A stretch of 64,000 nucleotides of DNA from JALHUB01 sp963719465 (GTDB lineage Bacteria > Chloroflexota > Dehalococcoidia > DSTF01 > JALHUB01): NCBI GenBank assembly GCA_963719465.1, contig OY970386.1, positions 372,001 through 436,000 on the forward strand. The letters run 5' to 3'. Both the position numbers and the translations under genes were made by a program. Under the pieces are notes generated by a model, which was given only the letters and a program-made list of their open reading frames with translations, searched no databases and had not been told where the DNA came from. Positions 49,533-59,540 of this stretch are shown piece by piece. The number at the start of each line of letters is the position of its first letter. Within the stretch, counting starts at the first letter, position 1.

Positions 49533-49802
49533 CTAGGGCTTCGCTGGGCGCTTCCAGCGTTCATCGCGGACGACAAGGCCCACGATCGCGGCTGCCGCTA
49601 TCGCATACAACGGCAGGTAGAACAACCAATCGCTGACCGATTCGGCAATTGTCGAGACCAACGGTACCATAAACGCAATGGCCCCGCCCCAAAGAATCGA
49701 CCTGGCAGTCCACTTCCCCTTTCTTACGAGGACGAGCAGACAAATGGTGGCAGCAAGAATGGCGACTTCGATCGGGACGAGGAACCCCAGGTTCTGCAAC
49801 AT
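49533..49802 (-). CDS. Putative immunity protein 10 (three membrane helices)
   Basis: 89 residues, three hydrophobic segments (VPIEVAILAATICLLVLV, SILWGGAIAFMVPLVSTI, FYLPLYAIAAAAIVGLVV). Directly follows cassette 10, the position in which the other immunity genes are found. Confidence 0.55.
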   Translation of the reverse strand: MLQNLGFLVPIEVAILAATICLLVLVRKGKWTARSILWGGAIAFMVPLVSTIAESVSDWLFYLPLYAIAAAAIVGLVVRDERWKRPAKP

Positions 49803-49830
49803 TTCTCACTCCTTTGGGCCGCCCGAACCG

Positions 49831-50391
49831 CTAGGAGGCGATTCGCACGCTTCGGCCCCTTCGGCATAACCCGAGTACAACTTTGTCAAGGATTGGGGCG
49901 AGTACCTTCCCCTCGAACCATTTTGTTACCGGATTCCCAGGGAGAGGCAACACGGCCAATATGTCACGGGCCTTCCCCTGGGAAGGTGAGCAACGCCCGC
50001 TACGAACATCCTGGCTGGTATCACGCCATTTTATGAAGGTGCCAGCGCCGTAGGCAGCGACCCCGGCAACACACAGGCTGCCGGTTACCACGGTAAAACC
50101 AGCGGGGCATGCCTTAGAGGCAACGAACAGACCGGCGATCTGTAGTCCAGTGCCAATTTGCTGTGGGTCGGTGACGTAGTCGATGCCCTTTTCGACGAGA
50201 TTTCCCGCGAAATCCTTAGCCTTGTCCCAGGGGAACAGTCCGTAGGGGTCGCTTAAGAGAGCAGGGTCATTCAGGACGTAGGCGTACAGGTTGAGAGCCT
50301 GCGGGTTCATCGGGTTTCCTGGCAGCGGATCCCGGCTCAGGAAGCGCCCAATCACCGGGTCGTAGTACCGCGCGCGCAGGCGCATGCCCAT
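49831..50391 (-). pseudogene. Orphan Rhs tip, cassette 10
   Basis: 186 codons. It begins inside the Rhs core (RLRARYYDPVIGRFLSRDP), then LNLYAYVLNDPALLSDPYGL, and a tip with a hydrophobic middle (AGLFVASKACPAGFTVV, CVAGVAAYGAGTF). There is no promoter or ribosome site of its own; it is a silent cassette unless recombined. Confidence 0.7.
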
Positions 50392-50536
50392 AGGCCAGTG
50401 GCGATGGCAAGGAAGAGCAGCTTGTGTGGCATCATCGTCTCCCTCTGGGTGATACGCTCGGAGGCCTCGTTCCGACCACGGCTCCGGGGGTTGTGCAGCC
50501 TCGCGTTGACTGGGGGTCAGGCGAGGCAGAGCTAAC

Positions 50537-50884
50537 CTAGGTCGGAGTTGGCGAAAGGGCCGGCTGTCCAATCACGATTGGCTGATTGCGCTTCTTGATA
50601 TCTCCAAATGTCGTCTCTTCGTGGTAGAGGACGTTGCCCTGCTCGTCGGTTATTGTGACCACGTAGGGGTCCTGATCACGGCCTATCACAAACAGGTCCG
50701 ATGTCGTGTGGGGTTTCACAACTCTCCCACCGCCGTTGTTAATGTCCACCACGACCGGCCGGTCAGAGTTGTTGACGTAATTGACGGTTACCCCGTGTTC
50801 GCAGGCGGTTGCGGTCGCGCAAACTAGGATCGCGACCACGACCAGCGTGAAGGACACAGTTTGTGCATTGAGTCTCACCGTCAT
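50537..50884 (-). CDS. Putative immunity lipoprotein 9
   Basis: 115 residues with signal peptide and lipobox (VVAILVCATATACEHG). The exported domain is beta-rich. It sits after cassette 9, whose tip carries a metallopeptidase motif, so it may protect the cell envelope from that enzyme. Confidence 0.6.
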   Translation of the reverse strand: MTVRLNAQTVSFTLVVVAILVCATATACEHGVTVNYVNNSDRPVVVDINNGGGRVVKPHTTSDLFVIGRDQDPYVVTITDEQGNVLYHEETTFGDIKKRNQPIVIGQPALSPTPT

Positions 50885-50889
50885 GATGC

Positions 50890-51720
50890 TCAGGGCAAGG
50901 CCCTCCAGAACGCATTCGCCCAATCCCAGCTATTGTATTGATAGATAGATTTGTTGGGCCAATTGAATGGAGCGTGCGACTCTTGGTCGCATTCCGCACG
51001 GCGCGCGTCCACTTCTAACGGGCTGTTCCAGTAGCCAAACATCAACGCGCTGATGGCCACGCCTGGCAGGTAAAGTGGCCCAAGCATCTGACTCTGAAGG
51101 TAATGCTGATACTCGTGCCAGACGACGGATTGCACGAGTTCTCGAGTACTGAAGGCTATGTAGCCGGGCGTGTAGGCATCAGGGCTGCCGAGGATTCCCC
51201 CGATCAAGCTGCACATTCCCTTGCAATGCTCGTAGTACACGAACCCGTTTTGGAACGTCTTCCTGTCTCCGTTTGAGAACAGAGAGATCATGAAGGCGAG
51301 CGAATTCTGAGGCGCCGTTGCCGGGTTGTCCAGTGTGTCCTGAACGCCGGTGTTAAGATCCTGCGCCTTGTCAGAGACATAGCCGGCTACGGCCCCTGCG
51401 GCGGCCTCTATGGGATCCGTTACGGAGCTGGAACAGAGGGGCCCGACGCAAACGAGGCCGGTCGGGTCGAGCAAGAGAGTCGGATTGTTTAGCACATAAG
51501 CATATCGATTAAGGGACTGCGCAATGGCAGCGTTTGCTGGCCACGGGTCACGCGTGAGGAAGCGGCCGATCACGGGATCATAGTACCGCGCCCGCAGGAA
51601 GTACGGCGACTGGTTCACGGTCACGTCGTTCTGCTCGCGGGTGAACTTCCAGACGTTGGCGGATGCGCCCGTGTGCGTCTTCGTCGCTCCGAAGGCGTCG
51701 GCCCGGTCACTGTCCCGCCA
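50890..51720 (-). pseudogene. Orphan Rhs tip, cassette 9, with HExxH metallopeptidase motif
   Basis: Core part ADAFGATKTHTGASANVW (FTREQ variant) leads to a tip with SVVWHEYQHYLQSQ, an HExxH zinc site, and a downstream Glu in SPLEVDARR. It would be a secreted zinc peptidase toxin if joined to a full Rhs shell. It is followed 5 bases later by a lipoprotein immunity gene. Confidence 0.75.
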
Positions 51721-51946
51721 TCGTAGCGCGATGAATGCCTACTCCCGTTGCTGTGCCGACGGCTGCAGCTGCGAGCTCTCCCAATGCCCGAGGTCCGGGA
51801 TCGTGCGGAAAGAGCACGTTGTCCACGAGCGGGTACACGACTAGAAAGACGAGAAACGAAGGGATCGCGTAGGTTAGCCTATGTCGAAATGACACGTGTC
51901 TGTCCTCCCATTCTTCAGTATCGGCAAGGTCCCGGGTGGGCTCCAT
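51707..51946 (-). CDS. Orphan immunity-like membrane protein
   Basis: 79 residues with two hydrophobic segments (AIPSFLVFLVVYPLV, ALGELAAAAVGTATGVG). No tip precedes it; its 3' end runs straight into the core of cassette 9. It looks like an immunity gene whose toxin was lost. Confidence 0.5.
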   Translation of the reverse strand: MEPTRDLADTEEWEDRHVSFRHRLTYAIPSFLVFLVVYPLVDNVLFPHDPGPRALGELAAAAVGTATGVGIHRATMAGQ

Positions 51947-52127
51947 CCCGTCGTGACCGAAACAGTGTTAGGAAGGGCTCATAACCAACGCGGCTTATCG
52001 TACGACACACGCGACCTCGCAGGGTGGGCCAGAGGGCGCGAGAGCAAGCGGCGGACTTGACACCCCCTCGTTGCAGCGAAGGCGTTCTAAGCGTGGGTAT
52101 CGGTCAGCTCGACTGTGCTGCTGCGAG

Positions 52128-52640
52128 TTAGTCGCCGGACCCCACCGTCAAATGCTGGCGTGCCTCCCGTACGAATCCTTCCGGGTCGCAAAGGAAGACT
52201 TGAAGACTGCTTTTGTTGTCGGGCCGCTCGGCGTGAAAGACGATGCTCACCGCCGGCCTGTCTAGTGATGCTGAATTGAACAGCAGGTGATTCAGTACAC
52301 GACGTTTGATCGTGCGCGGCTGTGGCTGCAGCTTGACTACCGTAAGCTGGGTCCACGGCCAGACCTTCCGCCAGAATAGGCACCTCATCATGAGACAGTC
52401 TTGTGTGAGAACCAGGCGCTTGATTGCGAATGGCACATCGATCAAGTAGCCTGCGAGAAGCCAGTACGCTCCCCACCCTGCCACAGCCCACCCGGCGGCG
52501 TATAGCGACAAGACCCCGAAAGCAAGAAGGGCAATGATCGCGAGAAGGCCCACGACAAGAATCGCGAAGTGCGCCTCGCGAAAGCCGTTGGCTCCCGGGT
52601 TCGGCCAAGCGAAAGTGTACTCCTCTCTATTGGTTTGCAT
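52128..52640 (-). CDS. Putative immunity protein 8, PH-like membrane family
   Basis: 170 residues. Two N-terminal membrane helices, then a beta-rich domain like bacterial PH proteins (VLTQDCLMMRC...VWPWTQLTVVKL) and the ending VFLCDPEGFVREARQHL. It shares this build with immunity proteins 4 and 5. Overlaps cassette 8 by 14 bases. Confidence 0.65.
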   Translation of the reverse strand: MQTNREEYTFAWPNPGANGFREAHFAILVVGLLAIIALLAFGVLSLYAAGWAVAGWGAYWLLAGYLIDVPFAIKRLVLTQDCLMMRCLFWRKVWPWTQLTVVKLQPQPRTIKRRVLNHLLFNSASLDRPAVSIVFHAERPDNKSSLQVFLCDPEGFVREARQHLTVGSGD

Positions 52641-53448
52641 ACTTCTCGCCGACCATGCCGGCCGGGCAACTCAACCCGGTGCCACTTCCGGAGAAGGTTG
52701 CGCGACTTCCGCTCGCTGGGGCGCGAACCGACCCCGGATTTGATACCAAATCTTCCATTACGTCGCTAATACCGGTGAGCGTCCAGCTTGCCGCCTTATA
52801 CGTCCATTGGTCGGTCGGCATGAACGAGGTGCAGGCTCCTAACACTCCGGTCCCAATAAGAACGGCTCTCTCGGGTGCATTGTCCGCCATGTAGATGCGT
52901 CCCAAAGTCGACACGGCATAGACCGCCAGCGACGCGCCGCAAAGGACATTCGGCCCTCCCGCGCAACTATAGCTCGCGACCACTTGGCTCGCCATCTGCG
53001 TCACCTGGGCAATTTCTTCCAGGTGCTTCTGATCGCTCAGGTATTCGCTGGCGCCTTCTAATCCCTGCTTGACCTCGCTGACAGCCTTTTGGGCCGCCTT
53101 CTGCGGACAGTCGCCCCAATTGTTAGGCGGCCACTTGCTGCACAGACCCCACGGGTCCACGACGACTGCTGGGTCGTTGTCCGCATACGCATACGCGTTC
53201 AGGCTGTCCGGCGAGAGGACGGAGCCTTTGAACGGATCCCGCGTGAAGAAGCGCCCCATCACGGGGTCATAGTAGCGCGCCCGCAGGTAGTACGGTGATT
53301 GGTTCACCGTCGTATCGTTCTGCTCGCCGGTGAACTTCCAGACGCTGGTAGACGTTCCCGTGTGCGTCTTCGTTGCCCCGAAGGCATCGTAGGTGTAGCT
53401 GTCGGTCACGCTGCCTGAACTGCTCGTCAGCCCCGTCGTCTCGGTCAC
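52627..53448 (-). pseudogene. Orphan Rhs tip, cassette 8
   Basis: 273 codons. Its core start (TETTGLTSSSGSVTDSYTYD) overlaps the stop of immunity protein 7, giving a possible GTG start by coupling. It uses the shared linker VVDPWGLCSKWPPNNWGDCP and has a hydrophobic tip (SLAVYAVSTLGRIYMADNAP). Confidence 0.75.
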
Positions 53449-53909
53449 TCAACCTTCCATAACGGTGCCGAGTCCCAGTCGCCAAGATAGAGCTGGCCGA
53501 AGAACAACCATTTACGTGCTAAGGAGTAATCGCCGCCTCCGGGGTCGGTCTGGAACGCGGGGTTGATTCTGCCGTGGCCGTCGTTGACAGGCATGGCCGT
53601 ATGCAATCGTAACCTTTGTGCGGACTCATCCCAGGTCCAAGAGCCCATTCGACTGACCGGCGTGCTGTCCGGCGGCTCTTTCAACCTGACCTCTTGCAGC
53701 CAGGTCCCGTCCGGGTTGAGGGTAAGAGTCTCTGTCCCCGTGGGGTACTTGGCAACATATACTCCGACCAAGTCTGAACGAGCGAAATGCGGCGAATCCC
53801 AAGCGTGAAGAGCAACCAAAGCCACCCCTGCAGCCACCAAGAGAAGTATCCCGGCCGCGACAGCTCCAACGATTACCCGAACGGGCGTTACTCGTGGCAT
53901 GTAAGGCAT
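53445..53909 (-). CDS. Putative immunity protein 7 (type B)
   Basis: 154 residues. One N-terminal membrane helix followed by an exported beta domain (LVGVYVAKYPTGTETLTLNP, GSWTWDESAQRL). It overlaps the end of tip 7 by 22 bases. A paralogue at 61539 is next to a remnant of the same tip. Its 3' end runs directly into the core of cassette 8. Confidence 0.7.
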   Translation of the reverse strand: MPYMPRVTPVRVIVGAVAAGILLLVAAGVALVALHAWDSPHFARSDLVGVYVAKYPTGTETLTLNPDGTWLQEVRLKEPPDSTPVSRMGSWTWDESAQRLRLHTAMPVNDGHGRINPAFQTDPGGGDYSLARKWLFFGQLYLGDWDSAPLWKVE

Positions 53910-54571
53910 TCGCCAGGAACCGGCTCCTCCCAGTCAAAGACCTGGTGGATTGTTCGGAACAGTGCAGACGATCTATCGGGAACAAAGAACAAGTGGTAAA
54001 GGAAGGAGTGGAGCCCAGCGTCGTTCTCGATATGAATTCTCATCATGCCATTACCCTCTTTGGTGGCTGAAGCATTCGCGAACCCGCCCACCTGTGCTGC
54101 GGTGCTGAAGGGGTGCAAAAGCGTCTCCTGAAAAAATGCTTCTGTCGTATCGTAGTTGATGCCGGTCGTGGTTCTGCAGTTATTGGCTACGAATGCGTCG
54201 CGTATCTTTTGGGCACCGGCAGAATTCTGCATGTCACGCAGCTCCTGACCTTCCTCGTATACGCGTGTGGTTTCCCCGGTTCCTGCCACAAAGTCCATAA
54301 GGAACTTGCAGTTTGTCTCCTGACTACACGCGTATACCGCCGCAAAACCGGTGAACGGATCTCGCGTGAAGAAGCGGCCAATCACCGGGTCGTAGTACCG
54401 CGCGCGCAGGTAGTACGGCGATTGGTTCACGGTCACGTCGTTCTGCTCGCCGGTGAACTTCCAAACGTTCGCCGAAGTGCCCGTGTGCGTCCTCGTCGCC
54501 CCAAAAGCGTCGTGCGGACACACCTCAACGTCGCCGCCGGCGCCGTAGCCTCCAACGTGCCTCAAGGGCAA
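53888..54571 (-). pseudogene. Orphan Rhs tip, cassette 7 (type B)
   Basis: The core (HDAFGATRTHTGTSANVWKF) is followed by a tip that is more soluble than the others (NCKFLMDFVAGTGETTRVYE; HIENDAGLHSFLYHLFFVPD), ending FDWEEPVPGECLTCHE. No known toxin family recognised. Confidence 0.7.
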
Positions 54572-54716
54572 TTATGATCGCTACCGTGGGCGCCAGCACC
54601 GCCGTGCCGAACAGGCATTTCCAGAGTGCTGTGCCTCCGATGAAAAAATTGTAGACCCAGATCCATGCGAGCCAGAACACGATGATCAGCAATACTAGAA
54701 GTTTGCCGCCCGTCAA
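54525..54716 (-). CDS. Putative immunity protein 6 (two-helix family)
   Basis: 63 residues with two helices (LLIIVFWLAWIWVYNFFIGG; FGTAVLAPTVAIIIAL) and a basic tail. It is clearly related to immunity protein 0 (WVYNFFIGGTALWKC against WLYNFLLGGEALWKC). Confidence 0.65.
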   Translation of the reverse strand: MTGGKLLVLLIIVFWLAWIWVYNFFIGGTALWKCLFGTAVLAPTVAIIIALEARWRLRRRRRR

Positions 54717-54734
54717 CTCAGTTCAACTCCAAGA

Positions 54735-55442
54735 TCATCTGCAGCCGGAAAGGAACGATCCGGGGGGCCCCGCGTTGGTTGCCGACAGGGCAGCCACGCC
54801 AGCCTCCGCTATTGCGCGCCCCCAATTATAGCCTTCCCAAATCGCTCCTGCGCCGGTGAGAGTAAGGATTCCTCCCGCGACATTCCCGGTTATCTCACCT
54901 TCGCACGTAGTGTTCAACCACTTGAGCAACTTCAAGGCTGGTGACGATACTGCCAGGGTGCTAATGCATATAGCAGCGTCAACTGGGTTGTATGCGGTTC
55001 GGCAGGCGGCTTCCCGAATCAGCCCGAGGGCGGATTGCAGAGCTGCCAGCAAGGAGTCCCCGCCCGCGGTCTGGGCTGCCCACGGCCCAGGCGTCTCGGG
55101 CGGAGGGGTCGGCGCCATGATGGGCACGGGGGTGCCTCCAGAGCAGTCGCTAAAGCCGCCTTCCGACGCGCAGAGTCCTAAAAGGTCCAGGAGCAATGCT
55201 GGGTTGTTGAGAGCGTACGCGTATCTGTTCAGGGAGCGGGGACTCATCAGGTTGCCCAATATCGGATCCCGTGTGAAGAAGCGCCCAATCACGGGATCAT
55301 AGTACCGCGCGCGCAGGTAGTACGGCGATTGGTTCACGGTCGGGTCCTGCAGCTCACCTGTGAAGCGGAAGTTGGTGTCCGCCGTCTCCGTCTTTGCTTT
55401 CAACGCGCCGAACGCGTCGTACCAAGAGCCCACTGATGCCAA
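54735..55442 (-). pseudogene. Orphan Rhs tip, cassette 6 (twin of the main gene's tip)
   Basis: The tip is nearly identical to the one on the right-edge gene, except for the last 45 residues. Its 5' core is a different lineage (FGALKAKTETADTNFRFTGE, then LQDPTVNQS). The 428-bp stretch 54851-55278 matches 62402-62829 with about two differences. Confidence 0.8.
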
Positions 55443-55460
55443 GCCGTGCCCTACACTACA

Positions 55461-56024
55461 CTAAGACGGTAGGTCTAGATGGAGTTGCGCTTCGCGAACG
55501 AACGAGTCCCCGTCCTGCAGATACAGCCGCACGTGGCGGACAGTCGGGATCGATGGTCCCTTGACACGTGTGCCAGCGTCGACTCGTCTCGGCAGCAGGG
55601 ATACGCGAGCTGCACGGGAGAGGCCAATGTCGACGTAAGGAGTTGTCGCCTCTCCCCAATACATGAGACGCCCATAAAGGCGCCGGAGCGCTCCCCCCGT
55701 CACCCAGGATTCCAACGATACGGTTCTTACGTCTCGCCACGGATACTCCTGCCTCGATATCACACCTTTCACCACCACCTTCTCAGACAATACGACGACC
55801 CGCGATTTTCCCCAAAGCCATAGACCTGCAAGGCATGCGGCGAGGAGGACGATGGCGAATCCTTCGGTCCAGAACGCGCTCTTTCGAGACCCGATTCCGA
55901 TCCCAGCCACTGTCAGGAGGGCTGCTGAACTGATGATAAACACGCCCACCATAAGTCTTCTGATCGCGCGGATGTAAGGGTTGCGGAACGCAAAAGGATA
56001 ATTGTCCGAACTTGCCACCATCAT
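55461..56024 (-). CDS. Putative immunity protein 5, PH-like membrane family
   Basis: 187 residues. Two membrane helices (MVGVFIISSAALLTVAGIGI; FAIVLLAACLAGLWLWG), then the PH-like domain (VVLSEKVVVKG, YPWRDVRTVSL) and the ending LYLQDGDSFVREAQLHL. Follows cassette 5 by four bases. Confidence 0.7.
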   Translation of the reverse strand: MMVASSDNYPFAFRNPYIRAIRRLMVGVFIISSAALLTVAGIGIGSRKSAFWTEGFAIVLLAACLAGLWLWGKSRVVVLSEKVVVKGVISRQEYPWRDVRTVSLESWVTGGALRRLYGRLMYWGEATTPYVDIGLSRAARVSLLPRRVDAGTRVKGPSIPTVRHVRLYLQDGDSFVREAQLHLDLPS

Positions 56025-56028
56025 CCCC

Positions 56029-56736
56029 TCACTTCTCTCCCCTCACGACGTTCGAGCAACTCGCTGCGCCCGCGCCATTTCCGGCGGAAGAGGCTGGCGC
56101 GCCTTGGGCTGGAGTGGAATGTGCGAATGCCACATCTGCGACTTCGCCCGCTCCTACGGCGGCGAGACTCGCAGGGCCTTCGAGCCATGCGGTGCAGATG
56201 GCGAATGCGCCACCGCCGGCAATCACTGCTCGATCGACGTTGTTATCTGCCATGTAGAAATCGATCCCTGTTGCGACCGCGTATACTGCCAGCGAAGGCC
56301 CACAAACAGCGGCCACTCCAGTCGGACACGTAACCGCCATCACCAGGCCGCTAGTCGTTCGAACTACAGAAACGGCATGCTTTGGATCGCTCAGATAATC
56401 AACCGCGCCGCCCACCACTTCGCCGGCTGCACTTTTCGCCTTGTGGCACGCTCCGCTTAGCGGTCCACAGCTAAAAAGCCCGTACGGGTCTGTATAGAGC
56501 GCTGGATTGTTGAGAACGTAAGGATATCGGTTCAACGACTGAGGGTTATCGGCGAGCGCGGGAAGAGGGTCTCGCATGAAGAACCGCCCAATCGCGGGAT
56601 CATAGTAGCGCGCCCGCAGGTAGTAGGGCGACTGGTTCACGGTCACGTCGTTCTGCTCGCCGGTGAACTTCCAGACGTTGACGGAAGTGCCGGTGTGCGT
56701 CTTCGTGGCGGGATTAGCCCCGATCCACCGGCGTCG
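56029..56736 (-). pseudogene. Orphan Rhs tip, cassette 5
   Basis: It opens right after the stop of immunity 4, in the same frame. The core ends in FMRDPLPALADNPQ; the tip is hydrophobic (VVRTTSGLVMAVTCPTGVAA, SLAVYAVATGIDFYMADNN) and resembles tip 8. Confidence 0.72.
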
Positions 56737-57291
56737 TCATGACGCCCCCTGGTGCCGCAGGTATCGTTGAGCCTCCTCAACGAAGCTCTCTGGACTCTGC
56801 AGGAACAAGGCAAAGGTCCTGTAGCCAAATGGGAGTCCAGATCCGAACCCTTCATTTCTCTCCCATCCGGAAAGGAGGGATAGGCGAACGGGCCTGCGCA
56901 GGACTACCTCTACGTGCTTTTCGTTTATGGCACCGCTCCTGAGAAACGCCTTCACACGGCGTCTCCACGTGGGGAGCGGTCCGCTGGCAACCAGTCCAAC
57001 GGAGGCCACGTTCCGCCACGGGTACGCGCTGCCCGGCGTCAGCCAGAGTCGAACGACCATCTTGTCGGAATTGAGGACCACGCCCCTACCCCAGCGATAC
57101 CGAAGAAAGGTGGAGAGGTACATGCCGAGACAGATGGACACGAGGAAGACAAGGCCCCACGGGTCTCCGGCGAAGCACATAAAAAGCGCGAACGGCATGC
57201 AGATGACAAACAGCAAGAGCGCGAACCGCTTTCTTGCCGCGACGGCGGGGTTGGGTTGTTCGAAAGCGTAGGTTAGCGAGCCATCACTCAT
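56737..57291 (-). CDS. Putative immunity protein 4, PH-like membrane family
   Basis: 184 residues. Two helices (LLLFVICMPFALFMCFAG; GLVFLVSICLGMYLSTFL), then VVLNSDKMVVRL, AYPWRNVASVGL and the ending LFLQSPESFVEEAQRYL. The ATG overlaps the cassette 4 stop by four bases. Confidence 0.72.
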   Translation of the reverse strand: MSDGSLTYAFEQPNPAVAARKRFALLLFVICMPFALFMCFAGDPWGLVFLVSICLGMYLSTFLRYRWGRGVVLNSDKMVVRLWLTPGSAYPWRNVASVGLVASGPLPTWRRRVKAFLRSGAINEKHVEVVLRRPVRLSLLSGWERNEGFGSGLPFGYRTFALFLQSPESFVEEAQRYLRHQGAS

Positions 57292-57986
57292 CTGGCATGC
57301 ACCTTCTCACCGCCGATTGGCGGTGCTGAACAACCGTTGACATCGGACTCGCTGGAAGGAGCGAGGGCTGGAGTCGGTTGTGGCGAGAAGACATCCCAAA
57401 AGTTGCTGACGGCCGTGCTGCCCTGAAAGTCGCAGACCCCAAGGACAGTTGACACGGCTTGAGACACCATGTCACGAGTGCTGCCCGTTTCCTCGACTTC
57501 CACTGCGCCGGCGGCGAAGTAGGTGATCACGGAAGCCGCACACACCACACCAGCGCCGGGAACGCCGGGAGCTACCTCGCACGAGGCAAACGCTGTGATG
57601 AGCGCAATGTTCTGGACGGTCGCCAAATTGTCCGGATCGCTTAGGTATTCGCCCGCAGCTTCTGCTCCCTGTTCTACTCCGCTGGCAACCTTTTCCGCCC
57701 CGCTGACAGCCTTCTCGGCCGCCTTCTGCGGACAGTCGCCCCAATTGTTAGGCGGCCACTTGCTGCACAGACCCCACGGGTCCACGACGACTGCTGGGTC
57801 GTTGTCCGCATACGCATACGCGTTCAGGCTGTCCGGCGAGAGGACCAAACCCTTGAACGGATCCCGCGTGAGGAAGCGGCCAATCACGGGATCATAGTAG
57901 CGCGCCCGCAGGTAGTAGGGCGACTGGTTCACCGTCACGTCGTTCTGCTCGCCGGTGAACTTCCAGACGTTGGCGGAAGTGCGCAA
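57288..57986 (-). pseudogene. Orphan Rhs tip, cassette 4
   Basis: Core SANVWKFTGEQNDVTVNQSP, shared linker DPWGLCSKWPPNNWGDCP, hydrophobic tip (IALITAFASCEVAPGVPGAG, VVCAASVITYFAAGAVEV). Confidence 0.75.
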
Positions 57987-58006
57987 TACCCCTTAAGTCA
58001 GAAGGC

Positions 58007-58282
58007 TCAGCTGGCGCCATTGGCAGGACCGAACCCGCCGTGCCGCCTCCTCGCCAGCGTAAGAAACCTCCTCGCGATCCAGATGATGTCAAAAAGCAGC
58101 CATCCTCCCCACAAGAGCGGGATCACAGCCAAGCCAGTGACAACGTTGGCCGCCGAGCGGCCCCATCTTGGGGACCGGTCGAGGTATTGCCATATCTGCA
58201 TAGCGGCGAAACACATGGAAGCCAGGCCGACGAGAGTGACCAGCAGAATCCCGATCAGGCCGAGTTCATTGGTTACGTCCAT
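58007..58282 (-). CDS. Putative immunity protein 3
   Basis: 91 residues, three hydrophobic segments (LGLIGILLVTLVGLASMCFA; VVTGLAVIPLLWGGWLLF) and a basic tail. Starts 28 bases after cassette 3. Confidence 0.6.
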   Translation of the reverse strand: MDVTNELGLIGILLVTLVGLASMCFAAMQIWQYLDRSPRWGRSAANVVTGLAVIPLLWGGWLLFDIIWIARRFLTLARRRHGGFGPANGAS

Positions 58283-58310
58283 GGCGATCTCCTGGGTGAA
58301 AGGTTGCCTA

Positions 58311-59062
58311 TTACCATTCGAAATCTATCCCGTGATCGTATTTATGCATGCCGGGCAAATAGGTGGTCGGTCCGCCCGGAGGAATCGGACCAAGGCCAGG
58401 AACCAGACCGCGGATGAAGCGGGGAACCACATGGCCTTCCTTTCCCTCGTCCCAGATAGTTTCGCTCTTTACCGTGTGGCCCTCGATCAGGTCGATTAGA
58501 ACGTCTCCCGCGAGGCCAATGGCTTCAGGAACAACCAATGGGAGGACCATCAGGTGGGAAAGGATCTCTCCCGGGATTCCGTACTGCGATCCGATGTAGT
58601 TGATTCCCTTGGCCGCCTCGTAACTGAGGTAGTAGATGCCGTAGGTGGGAATGGCCATCGTCTGGAGGAAGACGTCCGCCGCTTTCTTGGTACCCTCCGC
58701 AACCTTTTCCGCCCCGCTGACAACCTTCTCCGCGGCCTTCTGCGGACAGTCGCCCCAATTGTTAGGCGGCCACTTGCTGCACAGACCCCACGGGTCCACG
58801 ACGACTGCTGGGTCGTTGTCCGCATACGCATACGCGTTCAGGCTGTCCGGCGAGAGGACCAAACCCTTGAACGGATCCCGCGTGAGGAAGCGGCCGATCA
58901 CGGGATCATAGTACCGCGCCCGCAGGAAGTACGGCGACTGGTTCACGGTCACGTCGTTCTGCTCGCCGGTGAACTTCCACACGTTCGCCGACGTTCCCGT
59001 GTGCGTCTTCGTTGCCCCGAAGGCGTCGTAGGTGTAGCTGTCGGTCACGCTGCCGCTGCTGT
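58311..59062 (-). pseudogene. Orphan Rhs tip, cassette 3
   Basis: Core GSVTDSYTYDAFGATKTHTG, shared linker, then a tip with TMAIPTYGIYYLSYEAAK, LPLVVPEAIGLAGDVLID and the polar end PGMHKYDHGIDFEW. Unknown toxin family. Confidence 0.72.
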
Positions 59063-59071
59063 TTCAGTCTG

Positions 59072-59540
59072 TTAACGGCCCGACACCAACCGCAACATAA
59101 ACCGCTGGAACTTGAGAATCCTTCTCCTCGTTCCGTTCTTCTCGGCGAGGATGCGGCTCGTCAGTTCCTGTAGCACCTCCTGATCGTCGAGACGTTCGAA
59201 CAGTCTCTCGTCGACCCCGCTCAGTGCGGGTGGCGCGCCACGCATTAGCGATGAACAGCAACTCGACGACGGCGATGCTTCCCAGGAATGCCGCCGGAGC
59301 AAAATACAGGCCCATCTCAGATGAGAGGGTTGCCGCGACCAGCATGGCGAAGAGGAAGAAGATGGCAGTGCCGATGTAGATCACGGCAGCGGTGACCCTT
59401 GGGACGATGCGGAGATCGCTTGCCGACTTCCGCGCCGCCCGTGCTGCCGCGAAAGCCACAAGTCCAGTTCCCAGGCACGACAACACGGCGGCGAGTAACG
59501 TAAGCCCCATCCGCCCACCAGATGTTAGGGGAACGTACAT
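59072..59540 (-). CDS. Putative immunity protein 2, frameshifted
   Basis: Four helices (TLLAAVLSCLGTGLVAFAAA; VTAAVIYIGTAIFFLFAMLV; APAAFLGSIAVVELLFI) in one frame, then a helical tail (DERLFERLDDQEVLQELTSR) in another; one base near 59225 would join them. The start overlaps the cassette 2 stop. Confidence 0.55.
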
